Of a stretch of DNA of 64,000 nt, positions 1 to 10,000 are shown piece by piece. Source of the DNA: Chrysemys picta bellii (taxonomy: Eukaryota; Chordata; Testudines; Emydidae); contig NC_088792.1 of NCBI RefSeq assembly GCF_011386835.1, positions 37,810,882 to 37,874,881 of the forward strand. Direction: 5' to 3'. The translations under genes were made by a program, and so were the position numbers. The notes under the pieces are model-generated. The model had not been told where the DNA came from and did no database searches. It saw only the letters and a list, made by a program, of their open reading frames with translations. Positions within the stretch are counted from its first letter, which is position 1. Each line of letters starts with the position of its first letter.

Positions 1-249
1 ACATCATTTGTAAATAACTGTAAATATTTTACAAGCAATATAATCTTTGCAAGTAAATGAGAGACTGTAGCGAAGGAATGACTGGAGGATCACTCTTCTA
101 AGGGCTACTGCTCCATCTATTACACAAAGTATTATTGAAAATGCTCAGCTACAGGTTTGCAAAAGATGCACAGAGTTTGGTCCCCAACACCCAGGGATCT
201 CAGGGGTCTGCTAGAAGCCAGGACTGATTATCACACAGAGACATACAGT
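1..249. other. MSRB2 intron 3 or flank, nothing recognised
   Basis: Unique-looking AT-rich sequence. I see no exon, RNA gene or repeat in it. It probably belongs to intron 3 of MSRB2, because exon 3 of that gene lies to the right on the minus strand and exons 4-5 are not found in the window. Confidence 0.4.
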
Positions 250-524
250 CAGGGCTGGCTCCAGCTTTTTTGCTGTCCCAAGCGGCGAAGCGAAAAAAAA
301 AAAAAAAAAGATAAAGCCTATCGGCGGCACTTTGGCTTCATTCTTCTGCAGCAATTCAGCAGCGGGTCCTTCACTCCCTCTTCCTCTTCGGCAGCAGCTC
401 AAAGAGGAAGAGAGGGACTGTGGGACCCGCCGTCAAATTGCCACCGAAGACCCGGACGTGCAGCCCCTTTCCATTGGCCACCCCAAGCGCCTGCTTCCTT
501 CGCTGGTGCCTGGAGCCGGCCCTG
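250..524. mobile_element. hAT-like non-autonomous element
   Basis: The ends are inverted repeats (CAGGGCTGGCTCCAG at the left, CTGGAGCCGGCCCTG at the right). The interior is GC-rich and contains a poly-A run at 295-309. It has the same termini as the element at 34402-34613, which has a clean 8-bp target duplication. The flanks here (CATACAGT and TACCCAGT) are only an imperfect duplication, so the insertion is old. Open frames inside come from GC-rich composition and are not genes. Confidence 0.7.
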
Positions 525-962
525 TACCCAGTGCATCTGCACTGTACTGCAAGGCTTCAACTGAACCAGTTCTCCAGGGGCTCCTCCATCTGTCACCTGC
601 TGAGGGAAACATGCCCCCTCATCTCATGGGGGTATTCGACAGTACTACAGAGGCTCACAGCAGGAAAGTTAACAGAGCCTGCAGATTCCCCACATGGGTT
701 GGCGAAGGGACGTTATGTGGTCCCCAGTCCTGCCCCACTCCAGCTATGCAAGGCTCTCTGCAGCATCTGGGACAGCTTTGCCCCAACACATGTGGGCAGG
801 GGAAGAGCCACATGCAGCTTCCTAAGGCATGGCCTGAGCCAATACAGGCATCTGGTTACAACTTCATCTAGTTCGGCTGCTTCTTTTTGTCTGTTTTTAA
901 TAGTTTTATTTCCAGAACACAAGAATAAGCTCTACGTATTGATACACTAACTCCCCATCACT
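525..962. other. Intronic stretch, nothing recognised
   Basis: Mixed-composition sequence without a recognisable exon or repeat. Short open frames on both strands have no protein-like pattern. Confidence 0.35.
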
Positions 963-1081
963 GGGGTGACCAGACATCCCGATTTTATATGGACAGTCCC
1001 GATATTTGGGGCTTTTTCTATATGGGCACCTATTACTCCCCACCCCCATCCCAATTTTTCACACTTTCTAGCTGGTCACTC
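963..1081. mobile_element. Short inverted-repeat element (MITE)
   Basis: The left end reads GGGGTGACCAGA and the right end reads CTAGCTGGTCACT, an imperfect inverted pair around a C/T-rich core. It is the compact type of DNA-transposon derivative that is frequent in turtles. I did not assign a superfamily because no target duplication is clear. Confidence 0.55.
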
Positions 1082-1802
1082 TACCACCACCGCTCCACAC
1101 ATAGTACATGAAAATCACAACAGAATATTGATAAATTGTCAAGAAACAACCACATTTCCTTACATTTATCCTTCTGTTCATTTAAATGGGATGATACTCT
1201 GTAAGGGCCCTATCTGAAACCTAGTGAAGTCAATGGAAATTTTTCCACTACAACCCCAACCGGTTTTGGATCTGTCCCTAAATTTGCTAGTTCATTCAGT
1301 CTTCTACACCAGTTTTACAATGTTTAAGCCTTGCTGGAGAGGTTTTCTATTTTCAAAAGATCAATCTTCTGAGCTATTAAACCAGCTTTCAAACAGAAAT
1401 TGTCCCTGTGTGGTTTACTAGTAAGTACATCCCTTAGATTATCTAACAGAAACATTTTAGTAGCCACAAAAATACTGCTGTTCAAGATCATATTTGTCCT
1501 TTGAAGTACTTAATCGCAGAATTTATGGATAACTGGACTTTCCCAAAACATATGCATTAGATTAGCCTTCACCATACTATACCTCCAACACGTCATTTGC
1601 TTTGATTTTTATTTTAGCCATCCTTGATAGAGTCCCGATAATTCTTAAAATGCTTTTTGTAGTAGAAATCTCAGCTGTATGGTTATTGAAGGTTTGAGGT
1701 TTGATTAAAACTCCGTAATTCGCTATCTATGAAGGTTGAGATCTTTGTTCCATGTCTTTTGAACCTTTTTCACTGAGCATATGGTAGCAGAGAGTAATAA
1801 GC

Positions 1803-1819
1803 ATATATATATATAAGTG

Positions 1820-1863
<44 letters not shown>
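1803..1863. repeat. (TA)n/(AC)n microsatellite
   Basis: Alternating TA runs followed by about 15 AC units. Confidence 0.9.
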
Positions 1864-1866
<3 letters not shown>

Positions 1867-2984
1867 CTTTTTGTTTGGCTAAAAGCCTTGGCTAAAAGTC
1901 TGATGCATTTTAAAAAATAAACATTTTTTTTATTGTGAAGTTCTTTGTGTGTGTGTGTACAGCTAAGCTAAACAATGATGAATTATTCTCTTTTCAAATA
2001 CTAGTTTTTCTATTAGTATTGTGTAGCTCCTTCTTAAAAAATTTGATTCATGGAATTTTTTTCTCAGTCCATTTTAACCTATGATTTTTCCTATTTCCAA
2101 TCTTAAAAGATAGGTTGTTCCAGAATGTGATTTCCCCCACACACACACCCTAATTTATTTGACAGTTATAGCCATGCTTTTCTAGAGCAGTGCGTTACAA
2201 GAAGGTCTGCGTGGGTTTTTTTATTGCAATAAGACTAGAAGTTTAGCACAAATGAAAGTAACTGACACAATTCTCTTCAATACTGACCCATCTTCATGCT
2301 TGCCTGTCTTTATTTAACATTCAGTATAAAGGATGCTTTCATGTAAAGGAACAGCAACTGTTTTTGCAATTTAGGAATTTAAAATCTCCCTGATCTGCTG
2401 GAAGGTATCACTTTTCTAGCCTATTGCAGGCTTTTTACCTTGTCTCCACAACGTTTTGCAACATCTTACTAGCTTCTGAACATTGATTTTTAAAAATGTT
2501 TATGGGCAATGTTCTAAAACGATACAAAAGTTTAAGCAGTGTTCATTGGTATTAAATATATTTCCATGCTCACCCAAAGGTGAATTTAGTCAGTTTCCAA
2601 TTATCAAGATCTAGTTTTATCACCGTTTATTGCTGGGTCCAGCTTCATTTTTACTATAATCTTTAAGTTGTTTTTATTTTATTGCCCTAGTATGCAGTTC
2701 CTCAGGTTCCCACTGAAGTTCTAGTCTGAAATGTATATTTTAAAACATTTATAGAAACTGGTATGATTTCAGTCGTATCCCAATTTAACTCTTAGTTGGA
2801 AATATACAAGGCAATTAGCTAGGTCCAAAATATGAGGAACCATCTTTTCTGGCTCAGTTACAGACAGTAGAACCATCTGCATATAACATTCCTAGGCACC
2901 CTATTGACAAACTTAGATGTTGATGATCTTGCAGTGTGTGTAGTGCTGATAAGGAGGGTATGGAGAGGAAAAGCACAGGCACTC

Positions 2985-3165
2985 AGGGCCAGATTTTCAA
3001 AGGTATTTGAAAATTCCACGTAGTGGGAGTAGGTTAGGCACCTAACTGCCATTTACTTAGCAGGAGTTCAGCACCTAATCTGCTTATGTGCCTTTGAACA
3101 TCCCACTAGATGCCCATCTGCTTCCTAAAGGCACCTAATTATCTTAGAAAATCTGCCCCTCACAG
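2985..3165. repeat. Dispersed 'GCACCTAA' repeat
   Basis: It begins with GGGCCAGATTTTCAAAGG and contains repeated GGCACCTAA phrases, then AAAATCTGCCCC. Related sequence occurs at 30190-30470, about 41850-42010 and 57355-57480. This is a common family in turtle DNA, and I cannot name it securely. Confidence 0.5.
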
Positions 3166-3467
3166 GCCAGTAATGTCAAGGGCATGCAGAGAATAGCTGA
3201 CAGAGTCCCATGCCACATTTTCTAGCACTTGTGTCCCTGCAGATCTGCTCGGGAGGAGGGGGGGAGAGAAGGAGGGAGGTGGGGGGGCAGATATTACAGT
3301 GCTCAGACACAGTGAGTTGGCAGCAACCATCCTCACTATATAAAAGTAGGTGTACAGAAGCAATTTTAATAGAAAACCAAGACTGCTGCTCTATGGCAGA
3401 GTAAAGCTGATGCACTGCCTCCAGAAGAACAGGGTCTGGAGAAGGACTACTCAGCTGGCCAATAAGT

Positions 3468-3866
3468 ACGTTAGACATGTTATTCATTTTATTTGATGCT
3501 GTATTATAGAATAAAATGTAGAGATCCAGACTGTCAATATTGGTGGGCATAATACTTGACTGTGCATTATCATTTCTCCCAGTAAATGTGTTTAAAGTAT
3601 TTAAGAACTAAAGGGTCTGTTTTCTTTTCCTTTGGCTCCCTCATCTTCCATTGATGTTAATGGGAGTACACGAGGTGAGGAGAATAAATCACTCCAGGGC
3701 ATGCAGAGAATAGCTGCAGGGCCTTGTGTAATACTACTACTACTAATTATTATTATTAATAATGATGACATAGCTTTTATATAATGCTTTTCATCTTTAG
3801 ATCTCGAAGCACTCTACAAAGGAGGTCAGTATCATCATCCCCATTGAACAGTTCGTGAAACTGTTA
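3468..3866. repeat. Mosaic of two inverted distant copies
   Basis: Positions 3468-3686 match the reverse complement of 41622-41840 over 219 bases with about two differences. Positions 3717-3866 match the reverse complement of 34748-34900, differing mainly in the number of AAT units. The 30-base joint between them contains GGGCATGCAGAGAATAGCTG, which also occurs at about 3180-3199. The right part includes a MIR-type tail, but its flanking bases also match, which argues for duplication of a segment rather than two insertions of one family. Confidence 0.8.
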
Positions 3867-4029
3867 AGCAGTCTAATGACCACTTTTCCTTACTTCCCTT
3901 CTGTTACTTTCAGGATCAAGCCCTTAGTGCCCCTGGTAATTCTGCAGCTGTCAAGGATCTTTGGCTAACCTGAAAGTAGGAGAGACGATGGAAATCCTTG
4001 GTGAGTGCCTCTGTGGACAATAAACATCT

Positions 4030-4690
4030 GAGATAAGGGGGAACCATCATGCTGGATCAAACCAGGGGCCTATTTGGTGCAGTGTTCTGTCTCCAAGAGT
4101 GGCTAGCAACTGCTGCCTCAGAAGATGGTGCAAAACCCTGCAGTGGGCAGTTATGAAATAACCTGCCCCCAAGGAGAGTTTCTTCTTTACTTCCATTAGT
4201 TAGAGGTTAGCTTATGTCATGGAACACGAGGGTTTATAGTCCTTCCAAAACTCTGGGGTGTGTTTTAATCCTTACTATTATAACTCCGGATATTTTTGTC
4301 ATCCATATACATTTCCAATTCCTTTTTGAATCCTGATAAGGTCTTGGCCTCAATATCATCTAGGGCAATGAATTCCCCAGGCTAAGGATAAAAACTAATA
4401 CTTCCTTTTTTCATCTTTAAATCTGCCACCTTTCAATTTCACTGATTGTCCCTTTGTTTTTCTATTATGAGACAAGGTGAATATGCCTGGTCTACCTTCT
4501 CTCTACCATACATTATGGAGCATACTTTTATCATGCTCCCTCTTGTCTCTTTTAAAAGGTAAGCAGATACAATCTTTTCACTCTTCATATGAATGTTTTT
4601 CCATGCCTCTAATCATTCTGGTTGTCCATCCCTGAACCTCTTCTACACAGACACAGAAGCAACTATGCCTGGGTACAACAGCCCTGTCTA
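4030..4690 (-). mobile_element. CR1 3' fragment, reverse orientation
   Basis: The sequence runs through phrases typical of CR1 3' ends in turtles and birds, such as CTGGATCAAACCAGGGGCC, ATCATGCTCCCTCTTGTCTC and CCTGAACCTCTTCTAC. It is diverged. No long open frame is present. The orientation is inferred from the usual consensus direction. Confidence 0.55.
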
Positions 4691-4699
4691 GCTCCAAAG

Positions 4700-4935
4700 T
4701 CAGTGGTAGTGTTGCTTAGCAGATACAGCACTGGATGGGCATTCAGAAGACCTGGTTTCTATTCCTGGCTCTTCTATTTTCCTGCTGAGTAACCCTGGGC
4801 AAGTCACTTCCTTGCTCTGTGCCTCAGTTTCCCCATCTGGGATATGGTGATAAAGATACTAACATCCTTTATGAAATGCTGTGAGATCTACTGATAAAAA
4901 GTGCTATGTAAGAGTTTGACTTTAATAATAATAAA
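4700..4935 (+). mobile_element. MIR-type SINE with AAT tail
   Basis: It contains the core phrases TGGGCAAGTCACTTCC and TGCCTCAGTTTCCCC, followed by TGAGATCTACTGATAAAAAGTG and an AATAATAATAAA tail. This is close to full length for an amniote MIR-family SINE. Confidence 0.75.
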
Positions 4936-5757
4936 TACCAGCCTTTTTTCCCAGCTGTAATGCACATTCTTGGTTCACTTTACTGAATGCCTTTTCAGCA
5001 TCTAGAATCAGAATTGCAATTTGATTTTGTCTGTAAACATGTGAAGACATGTCAAAGCTAGAATAGTTGTCATTAGCAACACCAGCTTGGCTCACTCTGG
5101 GAGAATATATTCTATTTGTGTATCCACAAATAAAATTAAGGAACAAGGATCATCCAGTCACTTTTTTGGGGGGATTTAGTATGAAAGAAATGAAAACATC
5201 CATAAGTGTTTGTGGTAGGATGTAATCTTCAATGGCTGCCTTGAAGGCCCTAATTAATCTTTTCTAAAGTTAAAACTATTCCAACATAAAATTCCATGCA
5301 TCAAGTCCCAGTCTTCTCCATTATTCAGAGAAGTGACTGATCCCCATTTATTTTTCTTTCCTTGTAGTCTTATCCCAATAATTTAATTTATCACTCCTTT
5401 TCTGCAAGGCCTTTCAAAATGACCGATGTTCAGAGCTGGGTGAAGACAGACACTATAGGACATGCCTAGGTCCCAGCTTCTGGAGTCATGTGACTATATC
5501 AGATTCTCCGTTTAAAAAAAAAAGTAGGTTTCTAGCCCTCCAAGTTGAAAACATGACACGAGTGTAATTGATAAAGTCATGTCTGCCTGAGTCTTCAGAC
5601 AGCCTGAAAAATAGCTCAGAGGTGGGATCTGCCCCATTAATCTCAATGGGGTATTAGCACCAAGACTTGCTGCTTTGGGGCTCCACCCATATCAACCAAT
5701 ACAGGCCTCTGTGCAGTAGGGGAAGAGTGCAGAAGCCCTGGCCCAGTCACTCTAGCA

Positions 5758-6259
5758 CAGGGGTCTCTAACTCAAATGACCTCAAGGGCCGCATGAGGAC
5801 TAGTGCATTGGCCCGAGGGCCGCATCACTGACACCCCCCACTTGATGCCCCTGTGGATCCGGGGTGGCAGCGCCGCGCACCACGGCCAGGGCAGGGTCCA
5901 TGCCTGCCTGCCTTGTCCCTGGCCCCGCTCCGCTCTGCTACAGGAAGCAGCCGGAGTCCCTGGGGGGGGGGGGGAGGGGAAACAGCACCATGTGCTGCTC
6001 TTGCTGCTCCTCCAGGTACCTCTCCCAAAGCTCCCATTGGCTGGCCAATGGGAGCTGCAAGAGCACGGAGCCTTCTATTTGCCTCCCACCCCCCTGCCCG
6101 GGGCTGCAGGGACATACAGTAGCTCAGTCGCTTCAGGGAGCGGCGTGGGGCTCGCGGCGACACGGGGTAGGCGGGGAGGGGGAGCTTGGCGGGCCGCATG
6201 AAAGAACCCCACGGGCCGCATACGCATACGGCCCGTGGGCCGCGTGTTTGAGACCCCTG
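5758..6259. mobile_element. hAT-like non-autonomous element with 8-bp TSD
   Basis: The left end is CAGGGGTCTCTAACTC and the right end is GTTTGAGACCCCTG. It is flanked by the exact 8-bp duplication CTCTAGCA (5750-5757 and 6260-6267), which defines hAT insertion. The interior is GC-rich with a G run at 5962-5974. Long open frames inside on both strands are compositional. Confidence 0.88.
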
Positions 6260-6261
6260 CT

Positions 6262-6943
6262 CTAGCAGATGCACCCTGGGATAAGTACAGGGGTTGGTGG
6301 GAAGTGCCTGCTCTCTCCAGAGGAACCCTTGCTGCGTCCTTAAGAAGAGGAGGGACCCTGCTTCTCCCCTGGGGGGAAGAAATGGGTCCTATGCTGCTGC
6401 AGCTGCCTCTATGAAGTGAGGAGGTCCTTCTGTCTCCACCATTCCAAGTGATGGGGAAGGACCACACAGCATCATGATATGCCTAGGGGCTGGGCCCAGA
6501 TTGCTTTTGCTCGACCCTGCCTGTGCTGCAACCTCTTACATCACCTCCAACTCTTCCCAGTGGGCCAGGTGCTGTGTGTGTCCAATTTGTTTTGAATTAC
6601 ACCACAAGCATCTTAGAAGGTCATCATGTTTTCTTACTTCCTTGTAACGTACCAGGCCCACTGTTAACACCTATTATTTATTTGTTTGCTATTAGGCATC
6701 TTCATGTGCTTAAGAATAGGGCCCAATACATACCCATGTCCCCACCAGCATCTTGGAAGTCTCATGCATAATTTTTAGTATGCTGGCATCAAAGAATTTT
6801 TCGATAGTCTGGGCTATGATTTGCTCCCCTCCCCTCCCCTCCCCTCCCCCCCCCCCCCCCCCCCCCCAAGAATATATTGCACTGCCTGTCATACTATGAA
6901 GCTTTTAGGACAGCCATATACACTGGAATTTTGAGGCTCTTAC
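6262..6943. other. MSRB2 intron 3, includes CCCCT/poly-C tract
   Basis: Unique-looking intron next to MSRB2 exon 3. The only distinct item is a pyrimidine tract at about 6826-6867, made of CCCCT units followed by a long C run. No further exon is seen here. In particular, no GGCCA (the reverse complement of the Trp-Pro codons of the conserved WPSF motif) is followed by fitting MsrB sequence anywhere in 1-6900. Confidence 0.6.
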
Positions 6944-7020
6944 CTGAACAATGGGGCATTACAGCATACACAATGGTACATTCCTGGATCTCTGTTATTC
7001 AGATAGATTCCAGTAAATGG
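6944..7020 (-). CDS. MSRB2: MSRB2 exon 3
   Basis: A 77-bp exon of 25 codons plus two bases (phase 2 out). The acceptor is TTTTTTAG at 7022-7021 and the donor is GTAAGA from 6943. The translation runs from PFTGIYLNN to [11 protein letters not shown]. It contains the first CxxC zinc-ligand pair of MsrB enzymes. The phase fits exon 2, which ends on a complete Leu codon. Confidence 0.93.
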
Positions 7021-10000
7021 CTAAAAAACAACATAGTATTAACATACTACTTTCAAGGCTCAACATCTGGAGCAAGCATGTAGGGGGGGTGGTGTCAGAT
7101 TTCAAACAGGGGAAAAACAAAGAAGGCTTCACAGGAGGCCTTTGAGGAACAAACAACATACACACATGCAATCGAGGGGAATATGCCTTTGGATTAACAG
7201 TGAAGATTTTGCCCCTGCCTTCAAAAGCTTCCAGAATACGATCTAACAACAAATGTGTAAATCATCCAGGTAGTGGGGTCAGTGTCATGACCTTCTAAGC
7301 TCATGAAGTGTGCAGCACCTCACAGATCAAGTCACTTATATAGAGTTCAACAACTTCAAAGTACTCTACAACTAACTAATCCTCATAGCCCCTCTGGGAG
7401 GTAGAGAATTGTTATCCTTATTTTACAACTAAGGAAACAGACACAGGTTACATGATTTGGTCCAAGGGCACATGGCAAGTTAGTGACATAGAACTAAACC
7501 ATATGGCCTTTCAATTAGAGAATGAAATATAGCAGGGTGACAAGGTATGAACATGGCCTGGCATGTAAGGGGTTACTGGGTTCCAGCCTATGACATGGCT
7601 GTTGTGGGTGGGGTTATAAAGGGAAAGGGAAGCTGGTGCAAAGAAGGCTAGCACAGGGGAAAGGTGTATTCTGGTTGGAGCTAGAAAGGCCCCAGCAATT
7701 ATTACTCGGTAATTTGAGTTGATTTGTTTTGAGCTTTGTTTTTGAAGATCAAACAATCCCTAAAGAAAGGGCTGAGTCTGCACACCAGCTTACAAGTACA
7801 CCGGGACTGCCACAGTTGCCCATCTAGGCCAGCACCAGAGGCTTCACAGGAAAGAAATCCTGCAGTAGATGGGGGTAAGGAGTCCCCCAGAGAAAGTTTC
7901 TTCCCAACCCCCAGTAGCTGAAGGATGGATTAAGCCCAGAAACATGAACAAAATGCGATATATTATTTCCAGTACTGTCTCCTTGACAGGCATCGGACCT
8001 CGTGCTTACCAGTTCAGTTCCTTTTTCTCTCGTGATATAGAACTGTTCCGGAGTCAATTTCTTTTGCCAATCAGTGATGACAGCTGTGTCATCATATCTA
8101 GTCAGAGACCCCACATCTTTAACTGGAAAAATAAAAAAAGAGTACATATTTAAAAATATGCGCTTTTCTCATTTTGAAACACAATCTGTTGGCCACTTTC
8201 CACTTCAACATCAGGCTTTGCCCACAAACAACTGAATACTCTGGGTTTATGTAGGTAATACATAGGTGAGGAAGGTGGGGCTGGGAGTTGAATATTGCCA
8301 CACCCTACAGAGGAGCAGGGCATGCTGTTGCAGTGCAAAACTCCACACCTGCTCTCCATGCAATGGGCTGGAACCGTGACTGCAGGCCCTACACACCACT
8401 TATGTTAGATACTGGAGATGTGTAACACACACCCTGTCCTGCAACTCCCCCAGCTTGGCCCTCCATTCAGGCTGAGGTCAGCACAGAGGCCCCTTAGTCA
8501 CTGCTCTGCTGGTGCACCTTCTTCACCCTATATATTCATGCAGGGTTTGGCATAATTTGACCCTTAGAAATCAGAGATAAATATTCTATACCTGAAACAA
8601 TCTGGATTCAGGCCAGACATTGATTCTCCAGACCTCTCTGCAGCATTTGACACCGTTGACCACAAGATACTTATGTCTCACCTGGGAGAGGTGGTAGAGG
8701 TCCAGGGTTATGCACTAAAAGGGGTTGAGTACCTCCTGGAGGGACACACCCAACAACTAATGATGGGAAACTGCACTTCTGCCACTAGACCTGTCACTTG
8801 TGGAATGATACAAGGATCAATTCTATCCCCACTCCTGTTCAACATCTACATGTAGCCAATAAGGGAACTAGTCAGAGGACATGAATTTAAGGCCTGGTCC
8901 CCACTAAGCCCCCACTTCGGATTAAGGTACGCAAATTCAGCTACGTTAATAACGTAGCTGAATTCGAAGTACCTTAGTCCGAACTTACCGCGGGTCCAGA
9001 CGCGGCAGGGAGGCTCCCCCTTCGATGCCGCGTACTCCTCTCGCCGAGCTGGAGTGCCGGCGTCGACGGCGAGCACTTCTGGGATCGATCCGGGATCGAT
9101 TTATCGCGTCTTAACCAGACACGATAAATCAATCCCAGAACATCGATTGCCTGCCGCTGGACCCTCCGGTAAGTGTAGACATACCCTAAGTGTCAGCAAT
9201 ATCCAAGTGAAACACAGCTAAATCTACCCTTTGCTACACATGGCCATATCACCACCACAAGATGGCCTACTACTTGGCTGAAATCAGCTCATGGCTGAAG
9301 AATAGCTAGTGGAAACTGAACCCTAGCAAGGCAGAGGTGACACTGGTGAATGGATAAAAGCATTTTGAGGAATTTGCACCCATGGTGCAGGACACACATA
9401 GTGCTTAAGATGCACACCCACAGTAGGTCAATTCAGTCCATAGCTGAGGGTTGCTTCTGGATTCCTTGCTGACACTATGCTCTCACCTAGCGGCATCTAT
9501 GAGCTATGCTTTGTACCATCTCTGGTTGGCTAGAAGACTGTCCCATCCTGACAGATGATGGCCTCAGTTACACCTTTTCACCTCATCTTGACTACAGCAA
9601 TGAAATATACCTGGGCACAAAGTTATCAGCCCTTAAGAAACTCCAAATAGTACAGAATACTGCAGTGCATCTCCTTATCAATACAGGCTACCATGAGCAC
9701 AACATCCCTGTCCTCCACTCTCTGTAATGGCTTCCCAGAGAATAGAGTTAAGTTCATGGTCTCAGTCCTTATCTTCAAGGCCCTCAATGGCCTGGGCCCA
9801 GGGTATCTAAAAGATCACCTAAAGCTCTGGGGTGAGGACCATGATAAGCAACTGTGCTCCACTGGCACAATGAAACACTGCAATAAGGGTAAAGCTCATC
9901 TGTGAGGGAGACAGAGCTTTCCTGAGGTCCAGTCTGCAACTGTGGAACAAACTCCTCCAGGAACTCACAAACCTCATTACCTTCCACTCCAAGTACATGG

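Larger units (their letters stand above)
1400..5330 (-). mobile_element. Decayed L1-like LINE, interrupted
   Basis: Minus-strand fragments carry L1-type ORF2 sense in the expected order. Around 5030-4950 a reverse-transcriptase patch is visible (ILILDAEKAF, the L1 form of the motif-A region). Around 2530-2440 a patch reads like the L1 region after the RT (LLYRFRTLPIN). Around 1560-1490 a C-terminal patch reads MHMFWESPV. The frames are broken by stops and by younger insertions (microsatellite, CR1, MIR and the duplicated mosaic), so the limits are approximate and continuity is inferred. It lies in intron 3 of MSRB2. It is not a host gene and cannot be active. Confidence 0.55.

Noticed and set aside
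4922..5146. Minus-strand 74-codon frame considered as a host exon
   Set aside because: It carries a LINE reverse-transcriptase motif (ILILDAEKAF) and belongs to the L1-like remnant.
1..6900. Search for MSRB2 exons 4 and 5
   Set aside because: No minus-strand match to the WPSF, RRLD, CKxC..HLGHVF or CINS blocks. Every GGCCA in this range lies in other contexts, so those exons are judged outside the window.
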